Below are positions 1-7,886 of a DNA stretch of 35,842 nt, piece by piece (position 1 is the stretch's first letter; every line of letters starts with the position of its first letter). The position numbers were made by a program, and so were the translations under genes. This DNA is from Kutzneria sp. (GTDB lineage: Bacteria > Actinomycetota > Actinomycetes > Mycobacteriales > Pseudonocardiaceae): contig JAFAZC010000058.1 in the NCBI GenBank assembly GCA_019239965.1, positions 1 through 35,842 of the forward strand. The letters run 5' to 3'. The notes beneath the pieces were generated by a model. The model searched no databases. It worked only from the letters and a program-made list of their open reading frames with translations, and was not told the DNA's origin.

Positions 1-241
1 CGCTGAACGGTATCTGGATGGAGTCGAGCAGTTGACGCGGCAGCTTGGCGAACGCGTCACCGAGTCCGAGTTCGTCCAGCAGGGTCAAGGTGGAGGCGTG
101 CACGGTGTCGCCGCGGAAGTCGCGCAGGAAGTCCTCGTGCTTCTCGAGCACGGTGACGTCGACTCCGGCCCGACCCAACAGCAGCCCGAGCACCATGCCT
201 GCTGGCCCGCCACCCACTACGCAGCACGCTGTCCGCTCCAT
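1..241 (-). CDS. FAD-dependent oxidoreductase, N-terminal part (cut by window edge)
   Basis: The first 80 codons of a minus-strand gene that runs off the left edge. The protein begins MERTACCVVGGGPAG, a Rossmann dinucleotide-binding motif (residues about 9-15). An acidic strand end follows (VTVLEK, about 34-39), as expected for binding the FAD ribose, and then RGDTVHAST (about 47-55), typical of the p-hydroxybenzoate-hydroxylase/UbiH-like FAD monooxygenase group. The ATG at 241 has a GAAGGGG ribosome-binding site 6 nt upstream. Substrate cannot be told from this fragment. It is divergent from gltX, and a palindrome overlaps its leader (255-270), so it is probably repressor-controlled. Family call is confident, function is not. 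Confidence 0.85.
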   Translation of the reverse strand, partial: MERTACCVVGGGPAGMVLGLLLGRAGVDVTVLEKHEDFLRDFRGDTVHASTLTLLDELGLGDAFAKLPRQLLDSIQIPFS

Positions 242-254
242 CGGTACCCCTTCT

Positions 255-270
255 TTCAACCTTTGTTGAA
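255..270. promoter_or_regulatory. Palindromic operator candidate in the oxidoreductase leader
   Basis: TTCAAC-CTTT-GTTGAA is a perfect 6-bp inverted repeat 14 nt upstream of the oxidoreductase ATG. On the minus strand TATATT, a good -10 element, spans 274-269 and overlaps one arm, so a bound protein would block transcription of the oxidoreductase. The shape fits TetR or MarR family operators; no such regulator is seen in the window. No matching -35 at proper spacing was found. Confidence 0.45.
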
Positions 271-335
271 TATAGACAGGATCCCGCTAGGCCACGCCCG
301 AGTCAAGCCGGTTCACCCGGTATCATCTCCCGATC

Positions 336-1847
336 ATGAGTACGCCGCAGGACACCAGGCAGGTGCGAGTCCGGTTCTGTCCGTCACCGACGGGAGCCCC
401 GCATGTCGGCCTGATCCGTACCTGCCTTTTCAACTGGGCATTCGCCCGACACCACGGCGGGGCGTTCGTCTTCCGGATCGAGGACACCGACGCCGCGCGC
501 GATTCGGAACAGTCCTACGTGGCGTTGCTCGACGCACTGCGCTGGCTGGGCATGGACTGGGACGAAGGCCCGGAGGTCGGCGGGCCGCACGGGCCGTACC
601 GGCAAAGCCAGCGCAAACAGATCTACGCCGACGTCGTGCGGCGGCTGCGGGAAGCCGGCGAGCTCTACGAGTCCTTCTCCACCCCGGAGGAGATCGAGCT
701 GCGCCGACGCGCCGCGGGCCAGGATCCCAAACTGGGCTACGACAACGCCGACCGTGACCTCTCCGAGGCTGAGCGGGCACGGCTGCGAGCACAGGGGCGC
801 GAGCCGGTGTTGCGTCTGCGCATGCCCGACAGTGACATCGCCTTTGACGACCTGGTACGGGGCGAGATCACCTTCAAGGCGGGCAGCACACCGGACCCCG
901 TTCTCGTCCGCGCCAACGGTGAACCGCTCTACACGCTGGTCAACCCCGTGGACGACGCGCTCATGAAGATCACTCACGTGTTGCGCGGCGAAGACCTGCT
1001 GTCCTCGACTCCCCGGCAGATTCCGCTCTACCAGGCACTGCGACGGATCGGTGTCACCGACTTCACCCCGAGGTTCGGACACCTCCCCTACGTGATGGGC
1101 GAGGGCAACAGGAAACTGTCCAAGCGGGACCCCCAGTCCAACCTGTTCCTGTATCGGGATCGCGGCTTCGTGCCGGAAGGCTTCCTGAACTACCTCGCGC
1201 TGCTCGGGTGGTCCATCGCCGACGACAACGACATCTTCTCGCTCGAGGAGATGGTGGCCGCCTTCGACATCGCCAAGGTCAGCGCCAATCCGGCCCGGTT
1301 CGACGTGCGCAAGGCCGAGGCCATCAACGGCACGCACCTGCGCGCGTTGTCGACCGAGGAGTTCGTCGCGAGGGTCCTGCCGTACCTCGCCGATGCGAAA
1401 CTGCTGCCAGCCGAACCGACGGCGGCTCAGGCCGCCACGCTGGCCGCGATCGCACCGATGGTGCAGGAGCGCATCACCGTGCTGTCAGAAGCCGCCCCGA
1501 TGCTGTCGTTCCTGTTCGCGGAGGAGGACGCGTTCACCCCTGACCCCGACGACGCCACGAAGACGCTCGGCGCCGAGGCCGATCCCGTGCTGCGGGCCGC
1601 GATCGACTCGCTCGCAGCGCTCGATGAGTGGACCGCACCGGCCATCTCCGAGGCCCTCAAGAGCGCCCTCGTGGACGAACTCGGACTCAAGCCGCGGAAG
1701 GCGTTCGCACCTGTCCGTGTCGCCGTGACCGGGCGCACGGTGTCACCCCCGCTGTACGAATCCATGGAATTGCTCGGGCGTGAACGCTGTCTCGCTCGTC
1801 TCGCTCGCGCGCGTGGAGCCGGCGCGGACCACCATGGCGGAGAGTGA
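336..1847 (+). CDS. gltX: Glutamyl-tRNA synthetase
   Basis: Charges tRNA-Glu with glutamate. In actinobacteria lacking glutaminyl-tRNA synthetase it is normally non-discriminating and also forms Glu-tRNA-Gln for GatCAB. The 503-residue protein has the class I signatures: [11 protein letters not shown] near residue 16 (HVGL replaces HIGH at 23-26) and KLSKR at 260-264. The region where zinc-type enzymes carry cysteines reads SFSTPEE, so this is a zinc-free form. No Shine-Dalgarno sequence precedes the ATG, while TATCAT at 321-326 lies about 10 nt upstream, so the mRNA may be leaderless. Its tRNA substrates lie about 1 kb downstream. Family assignment is very secure; non-discrimination is inferred. 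Confidence 0.97.
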   Translation: MSTPQDTRQVRVRFCPSPTGAPHVGLIRTCLFNWAFARHHGGAFVFRIEDTDAARDSEQSYVALLDALRWLGMDWDEGPEVGGPHGPYRQSQRKQIYADVVRRLREAGELYESFSTPEEIELRRRAAGQDPKLGYDNADRDLSEAERARLRAQGREPVLRLRMPDSDIAFDDLVRGEITFKAGSTPDPVLVRANGEPLYTLVNPVDDALMKITHVLRGEDLLSSTPRQIPLYQALRRIGVTDFTPRFGHLPYVMGEGNRKLSKRDPQSNLFLYRDRGFVPEGFLNYLALLGWSIADDNDIFSLEEMVAAFDIAKVSANPARFDVRKAEAINGTHLRALSTEEFVARVLPYLADAKLLPAEPTAAQAATLAAIAPMVQERITVLSEAAPMLSFLFAEEDAFTPDPDDATKTLGAEADPVLRAAIDSLAALDEWTAPAISEALKSALVDELGLKPRKAFAPVRVAVTGRTVSPPLYESMELLGRERCLARLARARGAGADHHGGE

Positions 1848-1914
1848 CCATATCGTGTCATCAGGATCACCTTGTTAGCCGAATCGGAGACGAGGGGTCC
1901 GCACCTAGCCTCGC

Positions 1915-2643
1915 GTGGTGACATCTGTTCTCACCAGGCTCGTTCCTGACACCACGGTCGAGGTGCATGCGGTCTGCCTCGACATAGACGACACGCTCAT
2001 CGACTACGACGGTTCTGCACGCTCCGCGCTCGCGGCTCTTGTCGGCCACGACGGTGCATGGCCGGACTGGCAGCGCATGACCGATGAGCACGTCGCACGG
2101 GCGATCTCAGGTGAGTTCGATTACGACACGATGAGGCGGGTGCGCACCAAGGCGTTCTTCGCCGGCCGTGGTGAGTACCTCGATGACGCCGAGGTATTCA
2201 GGAGGGAAGAGCACAGACTGGCCGAAATGGAGCGGTCGCTGCGAGTCTTCGACGATGTCGTGCCCTGTTTGGACTGGCTGCGCGCAACCGGCATCAAGAT
2301 CGCTGCGGTCACCAACGCCTCCGGTGCCCACCAGCGGGCCAAGCTCGCGGCCGCCGGCCTCGGCGGATTCTTCGACCACGTGGCCATCGCGGGCGAACTG
2401 GGTGTCGCCAAACCGGATCCACAGATCTTCCTGACGGCCTGCGCCGGCCTCGGTGTCGACCCGGGCACGGCTGTGCATGTCGGTGACCGGCTCGACGTCG
2501 ACGCTGTCGGCGCCCGCAACGCCGGAATGCACGGGGTCTGGCTGAACAGGACCGGCCGGTGGTCAGATGTGCCCGCCGGTGTCGCCGCCATCGCCAGCCT
2601 GGCCGAGCTTCCCGAACTGCTGGTCTGCGATCTGTCCGGCTGA
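1915..2643 (+). CDS. HAD-superfamily phosphatase-like hydrolase
   Basis: A 242-residue haloacid-dehalogenase family protein, probably a cytosolic phosphatase. Motif I is DIDDT (residues 23-27; D23 nucleophile, D25 acid/base), motif II is TNASG (about 132-136), the motif III lysine lies in VAKPDP, and motif IV is GDRLDVDAVGARNAG. The helical cap between motifs I and II places it in subfamily I. Two GTG codons (1915 and 1918) are equally possible starts and no clear ribosome-binding site is visible. It follows gltX by 67 nt on the same strand and precedes tRNA-Gln. Substrate unknown; pyrimidine-nucleotide or phosphoglycolate phosphatase-like roles are possible but unsupported. Confidence 0.88.
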   Translation: MVTSVLTRLVPDTTVEVHAVCLDIDDTLIDYDGSARSALAALVGHDGAWPDWQRMTDEHVARAISGEFDYDTMRRVRTKAFFAGRGEYLDDAEVFRREEHRLAEMERSLRVFDDVVPCLDWLRATGIKIAAVTNASGAHQRAKLAAAGLGGFFDHVAIAGELGVAKPDPQIFLTACAGLGVDPGTAVHVGDRLDVDAVGARNAGMHGVWLNRTGRWSDVPAGVAAIASLAELPELLVCDLSG

Positions 2644-2736
2644 CCAGGGACCCGGTTTCCAGTAGACGCCAAGTATGGGCTACTGTTGCCCACAGCATGG
2701 TGACAGCCATCAGTTCCGCGGTCGTCGTCGTGCCAG

Positions 2737-2808
2737 TGGGGTATGGTGTAATTGGCAGCACGACTGATTCTGGTTCAGTTAGTCTAGGTTCGAGTCCTGG
2801 TACCCCAG
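2737..2808 (+). tRNA. tRNA-Gln (anticodon CTG)
   Basis: A 72-nt cloverleaf without encoded CCA. Acceptor stem TGGGGTA/TACCCCA (2737-2743 with 2801-2807), discriminator G2808. The anticodon stem ACTGA/TCAGT encloses the loop TTCTGGT, anticodon CTG, reading CAG. The T loop is GGTTCGAGTCC. In most actinobacteria this tRNA is first mischarged with glutamate by GltX, encoded nearby, then amidated. Confidence 0.96.
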
Positions 2809-2814
2809 CTTTCG

Positions 2815-2868
2815 GCGAACGGCCTTGTCCACGGAAAGCGTGGACAAGGCCGTTCGCTGGTTTTGTTT
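2815..2868 (+). terminator. Intrinsic terminator after tRNA-Gln
   Basis: A perfect 18-bp hairpin (2815-2832 with 2840-2857, 7-nt loop) followed by TGGTTTTGTTT. It starts 6 nt past the tRNA and separates its transcription from that of tRNA-Glu. Confidence 0.9.
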
Positions 2869-2989
2869 CTGGGGGGCGGCCCCCAGGTCCCCGGTCCCGG
2901 GCGGTGGGAGAGGGAGGCAACCCCTAAGTTTCCGGGTGTGGCCCCCCGCGAATCGCGGTTTGGTGCTCTGTTAGACTGAAGGAGTTCAA

Positions 2990-3062
2990 GGCCCCGTCGT
3001 CTAGCGGCCTAGGACGCCGCCCTCTCAAGGCGGTAGCGCGGGTTCAAATCCCGTCGGGGCTA
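2990..3062 (+). tRNA. tRNA-Glu (anticodon CTC)
   Basis: A 73-nt cloverleaf without encoded CCA. The acceptor stem GGCCCCG (2990-2996) pairs with CGGGGCT (3055-3061) with one G-U at the end; discriminator A3062. Anticodon stem CCGCC/GGCGG with loop CTCTCAA, anticodon CTC, reading GAG. T arm GCGGG-TTCAAAT-CCCGT. A TAGACT -10-like element lies just upstream at about 2972-2977. Confidence 0.96.
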
Positions 3063-3072
3063 CAAGATTGGG

Positions 3073-3118
3073 AGATCCCCGTCGACAAAGTCGACGGGGA
3101 TCTTTCCGTTTTTGTTTC
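3073..3118 (+). terminator. Intrinsic terminator after tRNA-Glu
   Basis: A perfect 14-bp hairpin (3073-3086 with 3090-3103, loop AAA) followed by TTCCGTTTTTGTTT. Same architecture as the terminator behind tRNA-Gln, so each tRNA is its own transcription unit. Confidence 0.92.
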
Positions 3119-3132
3119 TGGGGGCCACCCCA

Positions 3133-3155
3133 GGCTCACGGTGTGACCGTGGGCC
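3133..3155 (-). terminator. Hairpin downstream of the IclR-family gene
   Basis: A 10-bp stem (3133-3142 with 3146-3155, 3-nt loop) with one G-U pair when read as plus-strand RNA; in minus-strand RNA that pair becomes A-C. It is 28 nt past the IclR-gene stop and may end that transcript, but no U-run follows it on the minus strand. Confidence 0.3.
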
Positions 3156-3183
3156 TCAGGCCTCAGGTCCGGTCGTTGGACAC

Positions 3184-3885
3184 TCAGAGGCGGTTCTGCA
3201 GAGCCTCGGCCGCGGCCAGCAGGTCGGCGGCCCACCGTCCACCGGGGCGCCGTCCGATCCGCTCGACAGGGCCGGACACGGACACCGCGGCGATCACCGC
3301 TCCGGTGCCGTCGCGTACCGGAGCTGACACGCTGGCGACACCTGGCTCGCGTTCGCCGACACTCTGCGCCCAGCCACGGCGGCGCACCTCGAACAGCGTC
3401 CGTTCGCCGAACACCGCGTCGGCGAGCACGGCCCGCTGTGTCGGCTGGTCGAGCCACGCGGCGAGCACCTTCGCGCCGGAACCGGCCGACATGGGAAGCC
3501 GTGCGCCAACCGGGACCGTGTCCCGAAGACCGCTGGGAGGCTCCGCGGCAGCAACACAGATTCGTTGCATCCCGTCCCGCCGGTATAGCTGAACGCTTTC
3601 CCCGGTGACCTCACGCAGCCGGGGAAGCACCGCCGATGCCGCGTCGAGCAGTGGATCGGTTGCGCCACCGGCGAGTTCGGCCAGCGCGGCACCCGGCCGC
3701 CAGCGCCCGTCTGAACCTCGCCGCAACAACCGGTGTACCTCAAGGCCCACCGCCAACCGGTGGGCGGTCGCTCTGGGCAGACCAGTTCGGTTGCAGAGCT
3801 CCGCGAGCCCACACGGCTCCTTCGCCACCGCACCCAACACGGCAACTGCCTTGTCCAGAACACCGATCCCGCTATGCTGTCCCAC
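3184..3885 (-). CDS. ndgR: IclR-family regulator of leucine synthesis (NdgR-type)
   Basis: A 233-residue IclR-family repressor/activator. An N-terminal winged helix (residues about 8-65, [19 protein letters not shown]) is followed by the IclR effector domain (about 75-230). Divergence from leuC is the hallmark of the NdgR/AreB/LtbR orthologues that control leuCD and other amino-acid genes in Streptomyces and corynebacteria. The start is the GTG at 3885. TAGTAT lies 6 nt upstream on the minus strand and no well-placed Shine-Dalgarno exists, so the message may be leaderless. The gene name is by synteny and family, not by search. Confidence 0.88.
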   Translation of the reverse strand: MGQHSGIGVLDKAVAVLGAVAKEPCGLAELCNRTGLPRATAHRLAVGLEVHRLLRRGSDGRWRPGAALAELAGGATDPLLDAASAVLPRLREVTGESVQLYRRDGMQRICVAAAEPPSGLRDTVPVGARLPMSAGSGAKVLAAWLDQPTQRAVLADAVFGERTLFEVRRRGWAQSVGEREPGVASVSAPVRDGTGAVIAAVSVSGPVERIGRRPGGRWAADLLAAAEALQNRL

Positions 3886-3898
3886 GTAACGATACTAC

Positions 3899-3917
3899 CT
3901 TCCCGATATGTGGGAAG
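3899..3917. promoter_or_regulatory. Palindrome in the ndgR-leuC intergenic region
   Basis: CTTCCC-N7-GGGAAG, a perfect 6-bp inverted repeat, lies between the divergent ndgR and leuC genes and just upstream of the ndgR -10-like TAGTAT. It is the best candidate for the site at which the IclR-type protein controls itself and leuCD. Position and symmetry are seen; binding is inferred. Confidence 0.4.
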
Positions 3918-3928
3918 TCCAGACCGGA

Positions 3929-3946
3929 GTGTCCTTGCCAGGACAC
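3929..3946 (+). promoter_or_regulatory. Hairpin in the leuC 5' leader
   Basis: GTGTCCT-TGCC-AGGACAC forms a perfect 7-bp stem with a 4-nt loop, ending 7 nt before the leuC ribosome-binding site (AGGGAGG, about 3954-3960). It could tune translation or mRNA stability. No leucine-rich leader peptide precedes it, so classical attenuation is not supported. Confidence 0.35.
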
Positions 3947-3968
3947 GACATCCCAGGGAGGCGGATCA

Positions 3969-5381
3969 GTGGGCCGCACGCTGGCGGAAAAGATATGGGA
4001 CGCCCATCTCGTGCGTCGGGGTGAGGGGGATGAACCAGATCTGCTCTACATCGATCTGCACCTGCTGCACGAAGTGACAAGTCCGCAGGCGTTCGACGGG
4101 CTTCGGCTGGCAGGAAGAACGGTCCGGAGGCCCGAGTTGACCCTCGCGACCGAGGACCACAACGTTCCCACCGACGGGATCGAGCTCCCGATCGCCGACC
4201 CGGTCTCGAGAACGCAGGTGGAGGCCCTCCGCCGCAACTGCACGGAGTTCGGTGTCCGGCTGTATCCCATGGGAAGCGCCGAGCAGGGCATCGTGCACGT
4301 GATCGGCCCGCAGCTAGGGCTCACCCAACCGGGAATGACCGTGGTCTGCGGTGACAGCCACACCTCGACGCACGGTGCCTTCGGCTCGATCGCGTTCGGT
4401 ATCGGCACCTCCGAGGTTGAGCACGTGCTGGCCACGCAGACGCTGCCGCTGCGTCCGTTCAGGACGATGGCAATCACCATCGACGGCACGGCCGACCGGC
4501 TTCCGTCGAGCGTCACGGCCAAGGACCTGATCCTCGCAACGATCGCGAGGATCGGCACGAACGGCGCGCAAGGGCACATCATCGAGTATCGCGGTGCCGT
4601 CGTGGAAGCACTGTCGATGGAAGCCAGGATGACCGTCTGCAACATGTCGATCGAGGCGGGCGCGCGCGCCGGTGTCATCGCTCCCGACGAGGTTACCTTT
4701 GCCTACCTCCGCGGGCGACCGCACGCTCCGCAGGGAGCCGAATGGGATGCGGCCATCGCCAGCTGGCGTTCGCTGCGCAGCGACGACGACGCCCAGTTCG
4801 ACACCGAGGTGCGCATCGACGCGGACACGCTCGCGCCGTTCGTCACCTGGGGAACCAATCCCGGCCAGGGACTTCCGCTCGACGGGCGGGTGCCCGACCC
4901 GGAGACGTTGCATGACGAAGACTCCAGGGCCGCCGCGCGTCGCGCACTGGCATACATGGACTTGACGCCGGGCACTCCGCTCAAGCGGATCCGCGTCGAC
5001 ACGGTCTTCCTCGGTTCCTGCACGAACGGCCGGATCGAGGACCTCCGCGCCGCCGCAGCGGTACTGAACGGCCGGCGCGTCGCCCCAGGCGTTCGGATGC
5101 TCGTGGTTCCCGGGTCGATGCGGGTGCGGGCGCAGGCCGAAGCCGAAGGCCTGCACGAGGTGTTCCTCGCGGCGGGCGCCCAGTGGCGGTCGGCGGGCTG
5201 CTCGATGTGCCTTGGCATGAACCCCGATCAGCTGAGACCGGGCGAGCGCAGCGCGTCCACGTCCAACCGCAACTTCGAGGGCAGGCAGGGCAGAGGGGGC
5301 CGGACCCATCTGGTCTCCCCGCTGGTCGCGGCGGCGACCGCGGTCAGGGGAACCTTGTCGGCGCCCGAGGACCTGGCCTGA
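3969..5381 (+). CDS. leuC: 3-isopropylmalate dehydratase, large subunit
   Basis: With LeuD it isomerises 2-isopropylmalate to 3-isopropylmalate in leucine synthesis. From the GTG at 3969 the protein has 470 residues, the usual LeuC length. Aconitase-family motifs are present: DHNVPT (63-68), [13 protein letters not shown] (127-139) and the three [4Fe-4S] ligands C351 (GSCTNG), C411 and C414 ([12 protein letters not shown]), then [11 protein letters not shown] near the end. The frame stays open upstream to 3636, but homology starts at 3969 and AGGGAGG sits 8 nt before it. leuD follows after 17 nt, so the two are cotranscribed. Probable control by the divergent IclR-type protein. Confidence 0.97.
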   Translation: MGRTLAEKIWDAHLVRRGEGDEPDLLYIDLHLLHEVTSPQAFDGLRLAGRTVRRPELTLATEDHNVPTDGIELPIADPVSRTQVEALRRNCTEFGVRLYPMGSAEQGIVHVIGPQLGLTQPGMTVVCGDSHTSTHGAFGSIAFGIGTSEVEHVLATQTLPLRPFRTMAITIDGTADRLPSSVTAKDLILATIARIGTNGAQGHIIEYRGAVVEALSMEARMTVCNMSIEAGARAGVIAPDEVTFAYLRGRPHAPQGAEWDAAIASWRSLRSDDDAQFDTEVRIDADTLAPFVTWGTNPGQGLPLDGRVPDPETLHDEDSRAAARRALAYMDLTPGTPLKRIRVDTVFLGSCTNGRIEDLRAAAAVLNGRRVAPGVRMLVVPGSMRVRAQAEAEGLHEVFLAAGAQWRSAGCSMCLGMNPDQLRPGERSASTSNRNFEGRQGRGGRTHLVSPLVAAATAVRGTLSAPEDLA

Positions 5382-5398
5382 AAGGCGGTACGAACGAC

Positions 5399-6001
5399 AT
5401 GCGACCCTTCACCAGCCACACCGGTATCGGCGTCCCGCTGCGGCGATCCAACGTAGACACCGACCAGATCATCCCGGCCGTCTACCTGAAGCGCGTCACC
5501 CGAACCGGGTTCGCCGACGGGTTGTTCGCGGCGTGGCGCTCGCAGGACGACTTCGTGCTCAACCAGGAGCCCTTCCGCAGAGGCACCGTGCTGGTCGCCG
5601 GTCCCGACTTCGGCACCGGATCGTCCCGCGAACACGCGGTGTGGGCACTGGCGGACTACGGCTTCAGGGTGGTCGTTTCGGCTCGGTTCGCAGACATCTT
5701 CCGCGGCAACGCCGGCAAGCAGGGCCTCGTGGCGGCCCAATGTGAGCAGGTTGACATCGAATCGCTGCTGGACCTGCTGGAGTCCGCCCCAGGCACGGAG
5801 GTCACCGTGGACCTGGTGGCGAAGGTGGTCAGTGCCAAGGACTTCAGCGCCCCCTTCCAGGTCGACGACTACACCCGTTGGAGGCTGCTCGAAGGACTCG
5901 ACGACATCGGTCTGACCTTGAGAAACGTCGCCGACATCGACGATTTCGAGGCCAGCAGGGCAAGCTGGCTGCCGACAACGAATCCGGTCATGAGGACCTG
6001 A
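5399..6001 (+). CDS. leuD: 3-isopropylmalate dehydratase, small subunit
   Basis: The swivelling partner of LeuC, 200 residues. It begins [20 protein letters not shown] and carries [11 protein letters not shown], the substrate-contact loop GTGSSREHA (about 64-72) and the [14 protein letters not shown] segment, all diagnostic of LeuD. The ATG at 5399 is chosen because the family starts here; an open frame upstream overlaps leuC and is not coding. The spacing to leuC (17 nt) and shared strand indicate one operon. Confidence 0.97.
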   Translation: MRPFTSHTGIGVPLRRSNVDTDQIIPAVYLKRVTRTGFADGLFAAWRSQDDFVLNQEPFRRGTVLVAGPDFGTGSSREHAVWALADYGFRVVVSARFADIFRGNAGKQGLVAAQCEQVDIESLLDLLESAPGTEVTVDLVAKVVSAKDFSAPFQVDDYTRWRLLEGLDDIGLTLRNVADIDDFEASRASWLPTTNPVMRT

Positions 6002-6221
6002 CGACCATCGTCCGGAATCCCGGTCGTGCCAGGGATACGGTCGCCTTTATTGCCTCCTCGCCGCTCCGAAAGTCGTGGTTTTGTCCCCCTGAAGAGCGGA
6101 TCCAACGTGCCCGTAAGAGAAAATTGGGCGTGGCGCGTGGAAATTCTTGACGTTAGGGCTTACGGTGTGCGAGAAGTGGCCCAACGACAGGGCCGATACA
6201 ATGTCCTGGGAGGGACTGAAG

Positions 6222-6800
6222 GTGAACAAGGCCCAACTCATCGAGGCTCTTGCCGAGCGTCTTGGCGACAAGAAGGCCGCTGGAACTGCGGTTGACAGTC
6301 TGGTCGACATCGTCGTCCGCACCGTCCACAAGGGCGAGAAGGTCAACGTCACGGGATTCGGAGTTTTCGAGAAGCGGGCACGTGCCGCACGCGTGGCGCG
6401 TAACCCGCGGACCGGCGAGACCGTGAAGGTGAAGAAGACCAACGTTCCGGCCTTCCGTGCCGGGACGACCTTCAAGGACGTGGTCAGCGGCGTGAAGAAG
6501 CTGCCGAAGGCCGCCGCTACCAAGGCTCCCGCCCGTGCGGCAGCCGCGACGAAGTCGACGGCGACACGCCCGGCCACCAGCCGTACCAGGGCCGCCGCGA
6601 CCGCGACGAAGCCGGCGACCACTCGCCGGACCGCCGCCAAGGCGACCGTCACCAAGACAGCAGCCAAGAAGGCCGCTCCGAAGCGCGCTGTCGCGACGAA
6701 GCCGGCTGCCAAGAAGGCCACCGTGAGGACCGCCGCACCGAAGAAGGCCACCGCGAGGACGGCGAAGAAGGCCGCTCCGAAGCGGGCCGTCAAGAAGTGA
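6222..6800 (+). CDS. hupB: HU-type nucleoid protein with Lys/Ala-rich tail
   Basis: Histone-like DNA-binding protein. Residues 1-90 form the HU fold ([15 protein letters not shown] at the start, GFGVFEKR in the middle, [21 protein letters not shown] in the DNA-contacting arm). Residues about 95-192 are a low-complexity tail of Lys, Ala, Thr, Pro and Arg with PAKK- and AAKKA-like repeats, as in mycobacterial HupB/Hlp. The GTG at 6222 is chosen because GGGAGGG lies 7 nt upstream and the HU fold starts here; an in-frame ATG at 6147 would add a non-conserved 25 residues. It sits between leuD and mutT1 as in mycobacteria. Confidence 0.95.
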   Translation: MNKAQLIEALAERLGDKKAAGTAVDSLVDIVVRTVHKGEKVNVTGFGVFEKRARAARVARNPRTGETVKVKKTNVPAFRAGTTFKDVVSGVKKLPKAAATKAPARAAAATKSTATRPATSRTRAAATATKPATTRRTAAKATVTKTAAKKAAPKRAVATKPAAKKATVRTAAPKKATARTAKKAAPKRAVKK

Positions 6801-6820
6801 CCGCGGTTTGACGACAGCCG

Positions 6821-6856
6821 TCCCGGCACCGTACCCGCGCGTGCCGGGAGGCTTTC
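6821..6856 (+). terminator. First hairpin after hupB
   Basis: TCCCGGCAC and GTGCCGGGA (6821-6829 with 6841-6849, 11-nt loop) form a perfect 9-bp stem followed by GGCTTTCTCT. It lies 20 nt past the hupB stop and may work with the stronger hairpin just behind it. Confidence 0.6.
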
Positions 6857-6861
6857 TCTGT

Positions 6862-6906
6862 GCGGCCCTGCTCGCGGACACGCGAGCAGGGCCGCCCTTT
6901 GTTGTA
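6862..6906 (+). terminator. Main intrinsic terminator of hupB
   Basis: A perfect 15-bp GC-rich stem (6862-6876 with 6881-6895, loop GACA) followed by CCTTTGTTGT. It separates hupB from the convergent mutT1 gene. Confidence 0.8.
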
Positions 6907-6970
6907 TCTGACTGGGTATGCCGGAGCGCGTCGGAAGGAGAACCGGCGCCCGGCGCCCTCCTCTGAACTC

Positions 6971-7870
6971 CTACCGCAGTGGGCTGGCCATGTAGTCAGC
7001 CGCGACCAGCCTCGGTGCCTGCCCGTGCTGGACGGCCTTTGCCAAGGACAGCACCCAGAGACTGCCCTTCCTGCTGGTGATCGTGTCCAGCTCCAGTCGA
7101 CCGAGGTCGGCCAGCCTCGCGATCAGGTCGGGAATCACGCCGCCCTGGCTGCAGACCACCGGCGCGCCGCCGTCGCCACAGATGTCCAGCAGGCGCGCGA
7201 CGCCAGCGGAAGGACGGTCGTGGTATCCCTCCTCGGACAGCAGCGGCTCACTGACCATGTCCACGCCCAGATCTTCGGCGATCCCCCGCACGGTGTCGGC
7301 GCACCGCACTCTGGGAGCCGTGTAGACGCGATCGGCACCGAAAATCGGCGCCAACCGGCGCAATGCCTCAGCCTGCGCTGTGCCAGCCTGAGTCAGGGGC
7401 CTCAGCTCGTCCTCGCCGGCCCACTCAGCCCGCTTGCCGGCCTTCGCATGCCGTATGAGCAGTAGGGTCACCAGATCTGTTGGCAGTGAACACAAGGCCG
7501 CCAGGACGTCCCGATCGCTCGAATAGGTCAACAGGTCGTGTGCTTCCACCGGTGGAAGCCAGCGCAGCTCGTCGACCTCGTTGTTGGGGGCGAACCGTCC
7601 GGAACGGACCCTGGCGGAGAAGTACCGCACCACCTTGTCCGCGCCGCCAGCCGGGTACCGGACGTCGGCCAGTGTCCTGCCCAGTACCGGGCTGAATCCG
7701 GTCTCCTCGACGACCTCGCGAAACGCTGCCAGCGGGGCGGTTTCCTGGGCTTCGAGCTTGCCTTTGGGGAGCGACCAGTCGTCATGCCGAGATCTGTGCA
7801 CCACCGCCACCTCGACGCCGCCTGCGGTGTTCGTCCGCCACAGCGCGGCGCCCGCGGCACGGATCGTCAC
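6971..7870 (-). CDS. mutT1: MutT1-type Nudix hydrolase fused to a histidine phosphatase domain
   Basis: Two-domain nucleotide-sanitising enzyme. In mycobacterial MutT1 the Nudix domain hydrolyses 8-oxo-dGTP and diadenosine polyphosphates. Counting from the GTG at 7870, the Nudix box runs from G37 to F59 and matches GX5EX7REUXEEXGU (REVVEETGF at 51-59). The second domain starts with the phosphoglycerate-mutase-like LLLIRHAKAG (R140, H141). Total 299 residues. This GTG has GGGAG 5 nt upstream; an alternative GTG/ATG-type start 30 nt earlier (ATG at 7900) would overlap ppk by 14 nt and lacks a good ribosome-binding site. The gene directly follows ppk, so it is probably in the same operon. Confidence 0.93.
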   Translation of the reverse strand: MTIRAAGAALWRTNTAGGVEVAVVHRSRHDDWSLPKGKLEAQETAPLAAFREVVEETGFSPVLGRTLADVRYPAGGADKVVRYFSARVRSGRFAPNNEVDELRWLPPVEAHDLLTYSSDRDVLAALCSLPTDLVTLLLIRHAKAGKRAEWAGEDELRPLTQAGTAQAEALRRLAPIFGADRVYTAPRVRCADTVRGIAEDLGVDMVSEPLLSEEGYHDRPSAGVARLLDICGDGGAPVVCSQGGVIPDLIARLADLGRLELDTITSRKGSLWVLSLAKAVQHGQAPRLVAADYMASPLR

Positions 7871-7886
7871 GCCCGCTCCCTTGTGT

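Noticed and set aside
384-1337. Long minus-strand open frame inside gltX
   Set aside because: Antisense of a clearly coding gene; composition-driven in high-GC DNA and without any recognisable domain.
6147-6202. TTGACG (6147-6152) and TACAAT (6197-6202) as a hupB promoter
   Set aside because: Their spacing (44 nt) is wrong, and neither has a proper partner; TACAAT would start transcription inside the ribosome-binding site.
6147-6221. ATG at 6147 as hupB start
   Set aside because: It would add residues not found in HU proteins; the GTG at 6222 has a good ribosome-binding site and begins the HU fold.
6501-6800. Repeats in the hupB tail as a DNA repeat element
   Set aside because: They follow codon use for the Lys/Ala-rich protein tail and are explained by the protein.
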